Positions 41,935-53,529 of a stretch of 64,000 nucleotides of DNA are shown here, in pieces. Both the position numbers and the translations under genes were made by a program. The notes under the pieces were generated by a model. The model was not told the origin of the DNA. It did no database searches and was given only the letters and a program-made list of their open reading frames with translations. Origin of the DNA: Cordylochernes scorpioides (lineage: Eukaryota; Arthropoda; Arachnida; Pseudoscorpiones; Chernetidae); NCBI GenBank assembly GCA_030710605.1, contig CP092876.1, positions 58,333,252 to 58,397,251 of the forward strand, given 5' to 3'. Position 1 is the first letter of the stretch. Each line of letters starts with the position of its first letter.

Positions 41935-42265
41935 AAGGAGGAGGGGGAGCAGTAACAAGCTCACTAAAAAACCTGGGCTCAGATGGCCCGGCTGATAGTA
42001 CCCTGTAAGGGCTCCTAATCCAGGGATACAGGATGAGCAGAGTTTGTACTCCATGTTAGGAGCGGCTGTACATGGCGTCTGTTCCTCATGTCAGAGGTGG
42101 CCATTTCTTTTGAAGCTAAGTCTGCCTGCCACTGAGTAGTGCTCCCAGTCTTAATGACAAAGGCAGACACATTCTACTTCAATCACACTATTGACAAGTC
42201 TCAAGCTCTACAGGCTTGATACCCTAATATGATTGAGGGGAGATAAAGAAAGAAGAAGAAAAGTG
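41935..42265 (-). repeat. Dispersed repeat C
   Basis: Second near-complete copy, same blocks as 38860-39175 and same orientation. Confidence 0.8.
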
Positions 42266-42269
42266 GGGT

Positions 42270-43640
42270 GAAGATGCTGTTTGTTTACATTTGACCGAAA
42301 ATCTCTCCAGGTTGTGTGTGGCAGTTTCTCAGATTTTTTGTTTACAGTTAGAGTCATTCCTGAATCGACCTAACCTACTTAACCTATAATGTAAGTGAAG
42401 GACCCAGTCCTAAATATCTCTCTTATAAGCTTCCGCATTTATAATAACATTAAATAACTTTATTGAGGTATTCTTCTTCTTCTTATCTTCACTCAATCAT
42501 ATTATGGTATCAAGCTTGTAAGCTTGAGACTTTTGATAGTGTCTGCTAGGGATGAGTAGAGCTCATCAATGGATGAGTCAATACAGTTGTGTTTTGGGGT
42601 TGCAAATTGAGAATTGCACTTAGTACACAGTGGGGAAAACCTTGCAACCATTATTCATGTATTACTCTTGTATAGCAGCAGGTTTTATATACTGGATAAA
42701 TTTAGGTTATATTGAACTTTTTAAAATTACTGTAAAACAATGGAACTGATCCTATGGTTCAATATAGACCACCTACTGATATTTAGTTATATATAAAATG
42801 CAATCTCTCTCTCTCTCAGGCAAAAAGTATAAAGTGAGACAAATGAAAAAAAAAAAAGTGTTGAAAATTTGTCACTTAAAGCCAGTGTTGGAAATTTATT
42901 GATTAGAAACCTAATGTATGATAAGTATAAATTAATTGTGTGTATAATAATAAATTTATTGATTTGATAGGTCTTATTACATTGTCTTTCTACTTTATAA
43001 CACCTTATCAATTACGTGTAATCGTAGAAAAATCCAATCATGATTACATTTTGCACAACACTGCTTAAAACAGGTAAATAAGAGCATGATAAATACAAAT
43101 GCATATATACCTCTTATTTACAAAAAAAATATATATATACTATTATTGGTTAACATTCTGATAAAACGATTGTTAGCTTGAAAAACATATAATTGGGATT
43201 TTAAAATAAAAAAAATAATAATACCATTTGTAAACTTTCCTGGTTGCGAATTTTTCTGAAGGAATCTTGCGAGGTTATTTAAAATAATACCTCTATTATT
43301 TAAAAACGGACGCAATGTGCTAACAATTGAAGGCATTTTCGAATATTTTCGAACCTAATCTCGCTTTAAATTCAGTGTAAATAACTACATATAAGAGTTG
43401 TTTATTAACTTTTAACCTTGCCTATATTCTAATGATGATAAAAGACTTTTAGGAATCTGTGAAATTAAGTTTGACAAAGTGAATATTCATTTTTACCATT
43501 ATAAAATAAAAATAATTAATTATAGTTATTTTATATATTTACCTACATTTTATTAATTGGTTTAAACTATTTTTCTAGTAATCTATATAAATAATTATTT
43601 TAATTTGGCCCCATTACTTTCAAATCCCTATTTCCGTCGT
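42270..43640. other. Upstream region of the brambleberry homologue; nothing else recognised
   Basis: AT-rich. A short CT run at 42806-42820 and scattered A/T runs. No clear promoter element or other gene. Confidence 0.4.
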
Positions 43641-43689
43641 GCTTAAACTTGTTTTTCTCCCTCTTCTTTTTGTCTATTTTTGGATCGTC

Positions 43690-43944
43690 ATGTTCTGGGG
43701 TGAAGAATCAAACTTTTCAAGATATTTCATTATATTATTATTATTTATTAATGTACACAATGGCGATGCATTTTGGGGTTGGATTATGGGCAAGTCAAGT
43801 GATCAAAATGAACAAAGTGAAGGCAGTGAAGCTGGATCAATGGTTTCAGTTCCCTTTGAATTGAAGACTTACGATGAAAAATTCCTTGAAGAAGGTGAAA
43901 AATATGGAGTTAAATTTTCAGCTTTGGATAGATGTCACCATAAG
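43690..43944 (+). CDS. bmb: Brambleberry (Kar5/GEX1 family) exon 1
   Basis: 85 codons from the ATG at 43690 to a GTAAGC donor (phase 0). The start MFWGEESNFSRYFIILLLFI provides a signal-peptide-like hydrophobic run, then a polar stretch. Then VPFELKTYDEKFLEEGEKYG and ALDRCHHK match the beginning of the conserved Cys-containing region of brambleberry. The frame is open upstream to about 43639 with more hydrophobic residues but no ATG. The family are nuclear-envelope/ER proteins needed for nuclear or karyomere fusion in early embryos. It splices over a 12.5-kb, repeat-packed intron. Confidence 0.75.
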
Positions 43945-44852
43945 GTAAGCTATAGTAAAAAACTATTATTTATAACAATTATTTATAAGATAAAAAAGCC
44001 CCCCTTTAAGAATAAGATAATTAAAAGGCTCGCCTATTATATTTCTTATACATACTTTATTATCAAAATTACTTTAAATATTTAGTCTTTGTAATGCATT
44101 TTTGTTTTTAGAAACAACTTAATTTTTTTTGCAATTTTCTGTATTGAAAAACTACCATTTAAAAATTGTTTTGGATAAATTTTACAATTAAGCATTTCAG
44201 GTCTTGAAATTAGGTTTATTTTTTGCTAACACTGAACTGAACCTACCTAAACAAAGCTAACCTAACTGAAACTATCTACCAAACCTAATAATGGCTTATA
44301 AACACTTCTAGGTTTGGATTAGCAAATCAACAACCTATTTTTTTCCCTTGTTCAATGACAGCCAAGTTGGAAGAAGTATTGACTTTTATCCCTTTCTTCC
44401 CCTTGGTGAGATACTTATTTCTGCAGTCCACAGGTAGCAGCGTGCCACCTAGTGCAACAATCCTCAAGGTTAGGTCTATATAGATTTGGATAGGTTAAAA
44501 TTCAAGTTACGCTTTTAAAGCTATATTTACTTACCGCGAATAGGTCTAACATGAAATCATACAATTGCCAGTGTGTTTCTGTGGTCTGCAAAAATCTCGC
44601 CAAAAAAAGCTTGTTCTCTGATTAGCTAATGGATGCATTTGTAAGAAAGGATACTGTTATGCAAGATTAACATACCATCTTCCAAAATTGAATAATATGT
44701 AAATGTATGAGGATGATATTCAGGTGAAAAAATGACATCAGCCCTTTCAATAAATGCATATTTATTGAGTAGGAGAGGTCTCTGAAACCTTGCACCAGTT
44801 TACTGAACCTAATCTGATCTTAACGTCACCTAACATTACTTCACTTTACATT

Positions 44853-45075
44853 AATAAAGCACAATTTGGATTATAGATTATAAACATAAGGTAATAAGAC
44901 CAAATCCAAATAAATAAATAGTGTGTGACGTTTCGGTAACAGACTTGTTACCGTCATCTGACAAAGTACTGAACCTTCAGTAATTTTGTCAGAAGACGGT
45001 AACAAGTCTGTTACCGAAATGTCGCACACAATTTATTTATTTAGATTTGGTCTTATTACCTTATGTTTGTTTACC
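44853..45075. mobile_element. Family A foldback repeat, copy A7
   Basis: CACAATTTGGATTATAG..AACATAAGGTAATAAGACC and the mirrored GGTCTTATTACCTTATGTTT. The loop has two mirrored hairpins, GGTAACAGACTTGTTACCG and CGGTAACAAGTCTGTTACCG. Confidence 0.85.
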
Positions 45076-45399
45076 TTACCTTGTGATGGCATGTAAACAC
45101 TTGATTAGGGTCAAGTTGGTGTACTTGGTCCCAGGAAAGGTGAAATCATCAGAATAAGGGGATGTGGTGACTTTACATTGATATACATTGTATTCCTGTA
45201 CAAATAATTGTTTCTGTTTACTTATAAATAGTGTAGTTTTACATGTTTATTTGAACAAGAAGCCATCTATCTGTGGAAAATGTGAATTTATCATTACTTT
45301 AGGTGCTTATTTTCTTTTTTTTTAGACCAAAAACTTCAACATTCTCAAAACATATCAATAATCTCATCAAACATCTCAATAACCCATATCAATATATAG

Positions 45400-45675
45400 G
45401 TAATAAAGCATTGAAGCACGATTGTTTCTTTTATTAATAAAACAAACTCCAACTGTCCTTACTGCGATGAAAAAATATTGGGAGGACTTGGCTCATCAGC
45501 GGTGAACCCTTCCAGCGGTTTTGCTGATTTAATCTACCAGACCGCTTCTTAGAGCTCTACTACTGTATTGGACTATTCTGCTTATATATGCTATACTGAA
45601 AGGTGGAATTTCAGAAATGGTATTTAAGTAAACTATGGACATAAGCTTTTATGACAGTAGAATTACATATAAATA
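45400..45675 (+). repeat. Family F arm
   Basis: CTGTCCTTACTGCGATG, GGGAGGACTTGGCTCATCAG, TCTACCAGACCGCTTCTTAG and TTCTGCTTATATATGC. Sub-type as 37740-38020 but opposite strand. Confidence 0.75.
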
Positions 45676-46071
45676 CTTGCATCGAGCATTGCTCATCAAT
45701 CCGTGCATTTCTTGAATTAACAGACACTTTGGCTGGAAGAATTTTGTATTTTGTTTAAATGCAATTCTTCTGCCAGAAGTGTCTGATATTTCAAGAACTA
45801 TGAATGCCGGCCTGTGGCACCCTCAATCTTCTTGTGATTTTGTTGGGAAGAAGTTAGAGGAAATGTTTAACACCATTGTCAACCACAGTTTCTTACATGG
45901 ACAGACTGTCTGTGTGGGTAAGCCCAGTCTCACCGACAACAATCAAAATGGCTGTTTCTATTCTATTTATAAAACTGAGGTTTTGTTTGGTGTATGACTC
46001 ATTTTGATGTTTTGGATCTTACTGCTTGTGTTGCCAGTTTTATTGTTTGGTAAAAAAAGCGTATCCATACT

Positions 46072-46197
46072 GATAAATCACAATTTGGATTATAGATTAC
46101 AAACACAAGGTAATAAGACCATCGGTAATAAGACATCGCTCTTACCGAAATGTCACACACTATTTATTTATTTGGTTTTATTACCTTGTGTTCATAT
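46072..46197. mobile_element. Family A foldback repeat, copy A8 (short)
   Basis: GATAAATCACAATTTGG to ATTACCTTGTGTTC. Flanks GTATCCATACTG and ATATCCTTACTG match at 10 of 12 positions, an imperfect 12-bp target-site duplication. Confidence 0.8.
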
Positions 46198-46744
46198 CCT
46201 TACTGGTTAAATGGGCATTTTAGATAGCAGAGCGACACCTAGTGGAATGAATATCAATTAAACGTTGATTTAGTTTTACTCCAGATTATTGACCTATCCA
46301 TTTTTTGCCAAATCAAGAAAACCCAACCATATATGCATTTATCTTGCTACCTGATCTTCTCCCCATTTCTTACTTATTTCCTAACTTTTCTCTCACAGGT
46401 TTGTGTGTACTCGCATAAACTTGCCTCGTTTCTACCCAATTCTTGATTTTCCAGGAATCCTCTAAGACAGGCCATTTTGGTCATTGAGGTATTGCCTACA
46501 CCACATTGATGATAGCCAACTGCCAAAAACATGTACAAGGTTGATTTTCATGACTTATCAAGACAATAGGTTGGCCAATATTATGGAATAAAATAAATCA
46601 ACTCATTGTTTTCCACTAGATGACTCTACCACCTTCAGAATAGGCCCTTTTTTTTTTCTATTTTGCTACCCAACCTTCTTTTTTTTCTTGCTGCTTTCCT
46701 TTTTTTCGCACTATTTCTTGTCTGTAAAAGTTCTCGCTTTTTAA

Positions 46745-46920
46745 ATTACTCCAGTAAAACAAACCCCTCCATATGAACCCCATTGGGACCAAATTTTTGG
46801 TTCACTATAGACATGGTTTGGCCTTTTTTTTTTACCTTTTCAAAATTTTATGATTGTGTAATTGAAGAACGGCCATACACACAGGCTATCTCTCTTAATA
46901 TATAATGGTTACTTTGTTTT
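46745..46920. repeat. Tigger-like X-type end fragment
   Basis: CAGTAAAACAAACCCCTCC, GAACCCCATTGGGACC and TTTTGGTTCACTATAG, as in 52066 and 60370. Confidence 0.7.
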
Positions 46921-46964
46921 AATTCATGATAAAGGCACAATTTAGATTAGAACTTTTTATTATG

Positions 46965-47225
46965 ATGCATTAGCGCACTATCCGTTATAAAAATTCGAAA
47001 CTATTATAAATGCGTATGATTCTTTTGAAAATTAAACAATCTCTACTGCCCTTACTGCAATGTAAAAATAAATGGGAGGGCCTGGCTCATCAGTGGTGAA
47101 CTCTCCCAGCGGTTTAGCCAATTTAATCTACCATACTGCTGTTATATTGCATATTTCTATCTTCCTTTTATAGTGATACTGATGCTAGACTCATTGAGTG
47201 AGTATTTTATTTATGTGTATTAGCG
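46965..47225 (+). repeat. Family F arm
   Basis: GCCCTTACTGCAATG, GGGAGGGCCTGGCTCATCAG, TCTACCATACTGCTGTTATA and GATGCTAGACTC. Confidence 0.75.
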
Positions 47226-47264
47226 GGGTTTTACTGTATATTTATAAGAAAGGTATCTCATGAT

Positions 47265-47700
47265 TGTGCAAATAAAAGTTGCAAATGGCATGTTGGAATA
47301 AATATCAAATAATCATTGATTTTTAAATATTCCACAGAATTGGCCAAATTTACCCTTTCTTGATTACTCAAGAAAGGCTAACCACATACACATTTCAAAC
47401 TGTTGGCCCTCATCAGTGTGGTACAAGCTGTACCTTGGCGATTAAAAAAAGCTTGTCCTTGAGACTTCCTGAAAAAAAAATAAAGAATGGGTATTTAAAG
47501 CTGGAAGGGCATGAGGATGCCAAACTATATTTTAAAAAAGTAGTGCAAAAGTGTGTTGTACTGGGATCAGGTGGATAAATTACAAGTAAGGCATCTACTG
47601 ATTGTGAAACTGAAAGTTGCTAACGGCTTGCACTATCTCTGTCAGAATAAATATCAATGATTAGTTTATATTTATTCCCAACAGATGGTGCAATCCATTT
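47265..47700 (-). mobile_element. Family G foldback repeat carrying a hammerhead motif
   Basis: Ends mirror each other around GATTGTGCAAATAAAAG..TTGGAATAAATATCAA and TATTTATTCCCAACAGATGG..TTGCACAATC. The centre has TTGGCCCTCATCAG and GGGTATTTAAAGCTGG, shared with 59205-59460. Contains the hammerhead at 47381-47422. Confidence 0.7.
47381..47422 (-). ncRNA. Compact hammerhead ribozyme motif (predicted)
   Basis: Minus strand: ACCACA, CTGATGA (exact consensus), GGGC-CAACA-GTTT as stem II with G-U pairs, GAA, then ATGTGT as a minimal stem III, A at the cleavage position, and TGTGGT. ACCACA and TGTGGT form a perfect 6-bp stem I. The sister copy at 59350 has stem II GGGC/GCCT but has lost the GAAA box. 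Confidence 0.6.
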
Positions 47701-47868
47701 AGTCTCTTTTAATTGCACAATCAGGAGATATGCCTTTCAAATAATTTATCAACTTGGTTTCAGTACAATATAATTGCACTGACTGCTGTGGCTTACATCC
47801 TGCCAGGATTCAACCCTGGAATCTTCTGACCTGTGGTTGTGTCACGCTGTACATTGCTGATCCCTATA

Positions 47869-49778
47869 CAGTAATCCCTCGTTATCACGAACTCGGATTA
47901 TACGAACTCTCGGTTTGCGCGAACCGTTTCTTTTCCCCCGTTAAATTTCAATGCTTTCCAAAGAGATTTTGCCGGTTAAGACGAAATATTCGGTTATGAC
48001 GAAATACGAATTAAATTTAGCCCCCAGCAGAACTAATCAATCGGTTAAAACGAATTCTAATATGTTTTTAAAGGCGAGTTATAAGTAAAACAATAAACTA
48101 TTAAAACAACAAAAACGCCGTTGATATCAAGTATTGGCTCTCTTTGTCTTTTGTGTAAACATTCGTCCTTTGTTTGTTATGATGACTCATTTTCTATGAA
48201 ACCATCCCCTTGGGGTCGTTCCATGTACTCAATCAGTGGAAAATTTCGACTCTATTGTGCCAGTATTGCTGTTTTTCTCGACTGATAAATGTAGGGGCCA
48301 TGGTGACCCCTGCCAGCCATCAGCCAAGGAGCGCACGCTTTCACGGAATTTCACAGAATATTATATTATTCTTATTTTTATACAAAACATATATTTAAAA
48401 ATATTAAATATAATATAAATAATAAAAATATATTCTGTGAATAATAATCTGTGTAAATCGAGCTCTCAGAATAAAAATGACTTATTTCTATTTGTTATAT
48501 CTTTTTTATATCCGACTAATTGATTGTATTATAAAATAATGCGCTTGAAATAAAAATTATTAAATTCTAAATAATCGAAGTGTGAATTTTGAGCTTCCAT
48601 AAAAAAACCTACATAAACATGTCATCTAAACCGCGAAAAAAAAGCGCCATTGATCTTGCCTTAAAAAGGAAAATTTTGGATGAAGTTGCACGTGGAGTGT
48701 TATCTAAGTCGCAAATTGCCGAAAATTTTCAAATTGCGAAATCCACATTATCAACCATTCTAAAAAACAAAGAAAAAATAGATGCGGCTGTTGCCTCAGG
48801 GTCTTCGAGCTCTTCAAAACGACTTTGAAAAGCATCCCATCAAGACGTGGAAGATGAGCTTTTAAAATGGTTTAAAAAAAGTAGACAAAATTATATTCCT
48901 GTATCCGGCGCACTTGTCAAAGAAAAGGCTAAAGAAATAAGTGTCTCATTGGGTGTGGAAAAAACAGCTGATTCGTTTTCACTTCCAGAAACAATGCTTG
49001 ATGAGCCTGAAGAATGGACCAAACTCCTTTCAGCTACAAACCCAGCTGAGACTTTGACTTTCCTGGAGTATGTTGCCCTGGATGAAGGGTTGGAAATTTG
49101 CGGTTCACCCGAATTAGAAGAAAAGAAGAAGAAGAAACAGAAGACGATGAGGTGAAAGAAGAGATAATGATGCCTACTAGAGGGGAAGTAATCACGGCCC
49201 TCGAAACACTCCAGAAGCTGTCCAAAACCTCTGCGGATATTGATGTTCATTTTGAAGATGACCTGGATAAAATAAGAAGGGAGTGTCTGAAACAGTGCCC
49301 AATCAAATACCACCAAAAAACTATAACAGACTTTCTGAAGCCTGCAGAGAAAACCCAGATATAGGATACTCTATGCATACTGCATACACATAAACATTGT
49401 ATGTACCAAGTATATTATGTAAGTTGTTTCTTTTGTTGTTCTTTTTTATTTGTGTTTTAAAATAAACTTATATTCTCATGTTATTGCCTTACATTGTGAT
49501 TATATTATCCATATTGTCTTTTAAAAAAAAACTTTATGTACATACATATACATAATTGTTGTTCCTTAAAATTATAAAGTATTTTCATTAATATTGTTTT
49601 CAAATAAATTTATTCGTTATTCCTCAGAAATGTAGTTTTCTTACTCATCAGTAGTACATAAGTACAACCCCCGGATACCACGAATTCAATTCGTCTAATA
49701 CGAATTCGGTATATATTCTTTTAAGACGAAAAGGGTATTTCGTTCTCCCATTGAGTTCGTCTTAACGAGGGATTACTG
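47869..49778 (+). mobile_element. Tigger-like (pogo) element T5, internally deleted
   Basis: 1,910 bp. CAGTAATCCCTCGTTATCAC at the left and inverted CTTAACGAGGGATTACTG at the right. TA at both sides (47867-47868 and 49779-49780). Many CGAA-rich subterminal repeats. Holds a transposase remnant. Confidence 0.9.
48589..49364 (+). pseudogene. Tigger-like transposase: DNA-binding part and tail, no catalytic core
   Basis: From ATG 48619, an N-terminal CENP-B/Psq-type helix-turn-helix (ALKRKILDEVARGVLSKSQI, FQIAKSTLSTILKNKEKI) runs to a TGA at 48826-48828. In the same frame a second CENP-B-type domain start follows (VEDELLKWFKKSRQNYIPVS) and jumps into an acidic C-terminal part (LLSATNPAETLTFLEY). 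A frameshift near 49120 carries the end into another frame (PTRGEVITALETLQKL, then KTITDFLKP). The ~300-residue DDE domain is missing. Pogo superfamily; cannot transpose, might bind its own TIRs if the stop were not there. Confidence 0.85.
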
Positions 49779-50585
49779 TATATATAAAAGTCAGTGTATG
49801 TTTGTTTGTCAGCTATACATGTGCACAATACGTAACTAATCTCTGGCTTAAATTTTAACAGTATATAGAGTTGAATCTAGAAACATTTATAGGCAAATTT
49901 TCAGGCTTCTCTCTCGAATATCCTTATAGTTATTAACAAATTTTCCTTATTTCACTCTCAACCAGCGCCTCACTGCGGTAACTTCGAGAAGTAAAGTTGA
50001 GGAAGGATGGACCACGTAGGGCGACGGTGACCTTGAGTGATGTAATGACGGCTTAGGGGCAAGATATCACTTGCTATAATTTTATGTATATATCAAATTT
50101 AAAATATATTAATATAAAAATCAAAATAATACAAATTTCAAAAATCATTGTGAAATTACATTTTATTTTTATATTTTAAAAACACACAAAGTTTGGAGCT
50201 GGACGCTTCACAAGAGTAACATCCACGGCGGCAATTTATAATTGTAATGAATAGTATTTGAATAAAACATTTAATTGGGTGTTGCCCGGGTCATTCGGCT
50301 AGTATAGTATAAAATTCCACATAAAAAAATCAATGTTTTGTTATTTTATTTTTATTTAGAAAGATGGCACTCAACAATATTTAATCAGTAGATTCTCGTC
50401 AGTCTAAAATAATGAATTTAGTCTCTCATGTGCATCAATTGGAAAACATGCACTAGGTATACAAGAAGCATTGCATGAAATCTAACAGGTCTTTTGTCAC
50501 CTTGTTATTTGTCAGATTCGGTTTTTCTCAGGTGTAGATGATAAAACCTTGGAATTTTATTTTAAAAAAAAAACATTACTATATA

Positions 50586-50762
50586 CAGTTAAACCTGTCT
50601 AAAGCACCCCCTCTAAATAGCACCTTCTTCTCTATAGCGCCCGATTTTAAATATTAAAATGTAAACATTTTACATTAAAAGTGACCTGTCTATAGCACCC
50701 CCTCTCTATAGCAGCCTATTTTTGTGATTCCCAAGAGGGGACACTATAGACAGGTTTAACTG
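50586..50762. mobile_element. Pogo-like MITE P1, complete
   Basis: 177 bp, CAGTTAAACCTGTCTAAAGC at the left and inverted TATAGACAGGTTTAACTG at the right, TA at both sides. Confidence 0.9.
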
Positions 50763-50784
50763 TATATATATATTTTAATATTAT

Positions 50785-51066
50785 TCCTAGTACATGTGGT
50801 ATACAGGCCATGAGAATCATAATAGGTAGAAGTTGGCGACTGCTTTTACTATAAGTGCACCACATGTGTACACATGTGAAAAGCAGTTCGACTTTTGCAC
50901 TTACAAGTATGTCACAGCCCCGTTTGGTTACTTGCACTTGCTAGTTTTGCAAGAATCAGGAGCTATTGGTGCTTTTTTTTATCAGAAAGAAAGTGCCCAA
51001 TGTGGGATTCAATCCTGGGTCGTAGCGGTTGAAAACCAAGGGTTTAAACCACTCTTCCACCGACCC
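50785..51066 (-). mobile_element. tRNA-derived SINE, tail-less
   Basis: CCTAGTACATGTGG at the left; minus-strand B box GGATTCAATCCTGGGTCG and head CCACCGACCCC at the right. Confidence 0.85.
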
Positions 51067-51069
51067 CAT

Positions 51070-51770
51070 TACTATATATCTATATAGATAATAGGCTAAC
51101 AGAGTTTCCAGTTGTAAAGTTTGAAGCTATCTCCTCCAAAGATACTTAACTATAAATATCCATCTATTCCCCAAAATTTTCATTATTTTTTTTCTTCACA
51201 TGACCGTTTTATTTTTATTTTCTAAATATTAATAGATTTATTTATTTTTAATTTATTCGATTTTGCAATCGTAGATTTTATGCCTTCAAATGTGTGTGTG
51301 CGTGTTGCTTATCTTATTTGTTTTTTTATCATCATCGAATTGTTTGTTTTTAAAACACGTTCTTTTTGTATTATTTGTTCTTTTTGGCTCCTTCTGATAA
51401 CAGCCTTCCCTTCATTCAGAAGAGGCATCAGTTTCCACTAAGGTTGGGTTTTGCTATGACTATAAATAAAGGCTCAAGGCCTAACCTTTGCTAGAGTGGG
51501 TCTCTTGCTACAAGAGCCTGTGTTTACACATGGACAGCTCTATGTGGCTTTCTATCAAGTGCGAATTTTGGAGAGCATACATGTAAAGTTGAACCCAGAT
51601 ATATAAAAAACTAGTATTGCAATTTTATTTTCTGATTTTTTTTTTCTTTTTCTACTTTAAAGGTATTTATCTAAATATTTCAACAATGGATATAGTTCCT
51701 CACCAGAAATAGTTTAGCAAACATGAGAATGTGGAAGAGCAAAATAACGTATTTATTTTTTTAAATTTTG
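51070..51770. other. Intronic sequence, nothing recognised
   Basis: AT-rich intron 1 of the brambleberry homologue. No repeat or exon-like segment seen. Confidence 0.4.
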
Positions 51771-52065
51771 AATATCTATATATATAAAAATCAATGTTTG
51801 TGTTTGTTTGTATGTACGGTATACAAATTCGCAGTAGTTCCCCAAATCAAACCAAAATTTCCATACATAGGTAAAAAAAATACGGGGAAGAAGATAGGCT
51901 ATTTTAAAAAATATATAAATCAATTATTAAAACTATATATTCAAATTATTCTACTTAGCTCACGAACAGCGCCCTCTATCAAAGAATAGATTAAATTATG
52001 CTGATGCAAACAAATAGATAATGCTAATAACAAACAATTATAAAAAAAAATCTTATCTAAATATA

Positions 52066-52244
52066 CAGTAAAACCCCTCTATAGTGAACCCCATTGGGAC
52101 GGGACTTTTGGTTCACTATAGCCACTGTTTGGGTATTTAATTTTTTTTTTGAGGATATAATTAAAGGTCATGCGCAAAGAAAAAAAAAGGCTACCTCTTA
52201 ATATTGGCTGCTTTTTTCCCCCTAAAAATTAACCTATTTCTATA
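52066..52244. repeat. Tigger-like X-type end, partial
   Basis: CAGTAAAACCCCTCTATAG, GAACCCCATTGGGACGGGAC. Cut off where Z1 starts. Confidence 0.75.
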
Positions 52245-52246
52245 TA

Positions 52247-53529
52247 CAGTAAAACCCCGCTAAGACGAACCATGGCTATAACGAACCTTCCCTTATAACG
52301 AACCCATCGAAAATCCGCATTCCATTCCATTAAAATTACCATCGCTATAACGAACTTTTCACTTTTCAAACTAGCGAACTATCGCTATAACGAACCCAAT
52401 TTTGGTCCCAAAATGATAAAATCTATTAAAAATACTATGCTTATAACGAACTTAGAATTGTAATTTAAAAAAAAAAATTAAAAAACAAAATTTTGAGCAT
52501 GTTTAAAGCTCGCGGATCGCGATTTCAAAACAATAAATTTAGCGGCATTGTTAGTTTGATTTTTGCACTTTATTTTTGCTGTATGTTGTATAAATTTTTA
52601 CACATTATACTTTTTATTAATTAGAATATCTTTGCATCCATTAAATTTGAAATATAAAAAATGCAAATGGCTTCCAAAATGAAGAAAACAAAGGCATTTT
52701 AAAAACAAAAGCATTATTTCATTTAAAAAAAAAAGGCCATTTTCAGAACTTTTCAAAGTGAAACAACATAGGCAAAATGTTAAGAACATATTAAAATAAG
52801 AGAATATAACTTTTCTATTATAAAAGATAAAATATAAAGTTATTAAAAATTGTTACAAAGAGGAATCAACTTCAACTTTTGCCGCGATCGCGATCGTACG
52901 TTTTAGAACTTAAAAAAAAAAAAAGTCCAAATAAACGGTCCCGTGATGAAACAAAAATTATTTTTATGCCATTAACTATGGTGATTTTAAAGTCAGCAAT
53001 GTTTTGCATGGCAGGTTAAAAAAAAAAACGAAATCTAGACCTAGAAGAATATGGGGAAACATGAAATGGAAGAAAAACACTAACTTTATTTGAATGGTGC
53101 AATGCTTGGAAGAATGCTTTGAAACAACAAGGTATTAGAGCCATTTTTTTCAAGTAAAAATTGTATTATATAATGTGATAATGATGTTTTAAAATCATTT
53201 CATATCTTTGAATATATATTTAATAAAACTTTGCCTAGGATTTGTCTTGATTTTTAACTTAGACATAGAGGTACATGTATGTTAATCATAAGAAGAACCT
53301 ATTATCTAATGATTTCTATTATTATTCAGTATTAATATAAGGAAATTAGTCAATTAAGGGAATTAAAATAAAATGGCGACTATTAAGAGGCAGCCTCTTC
53401 TTGTGTGTATGGCTGTTTTTTAATTATACGGTCTAAAATTTTTGAAAAGTAAAAAAAAATAGCCAAACCGTGGCTATAGTGAACCAAAAGTCCCGTCCCA
53501 ATGGGGTTCACTATAGAGGGGTTTTACTG
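52247..53529. mobile_element. Tigger-like element Z1 with two different ends
   Basis: 1,283 bp. Left end CAGTAAAACCCCGCTAAGAC (Y type), right end inverted CAGTAAAACCCCTCTATAG (X type), TA at both sides. Reverse complement of 60370-61663 throughout, including the CpG-rich core GCGATCGCGATCGTACG at 52885. No transposase frame. Confidence 0.85.

Larger units (their letters stand above)
47861..50302 (+). mobile_element. Helitron split by a Tigger-like element
   Basis: The 5' terminus TCCCTATA is at 47861-47868, then the T5 insertion, then TATATATAAAAGTCAGTG from 49779. The 3' end is at 50302: TTGCCCGGGTCATTCGGCTAG. Without T5 and one TA the 5' end reads TCCCTATATATAAAAG, as in other Helitrons here. 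No Rep/helicase frame. Confidence 0.75.

Noticed and set aside
44210..44850. Telomere-like ACCTAACC motifs
   Set aside because: Scattered single occurrences, no tandem array.
45779..45997. 72-codon frame in intron 1 of the brambleberry homologue as an exon
   Set aside because: Exons 1 and 2 already join in phase and match the family; no domain; the sequence ATGAATGCCGGCC recurs at 31270, suggesting a repeat.
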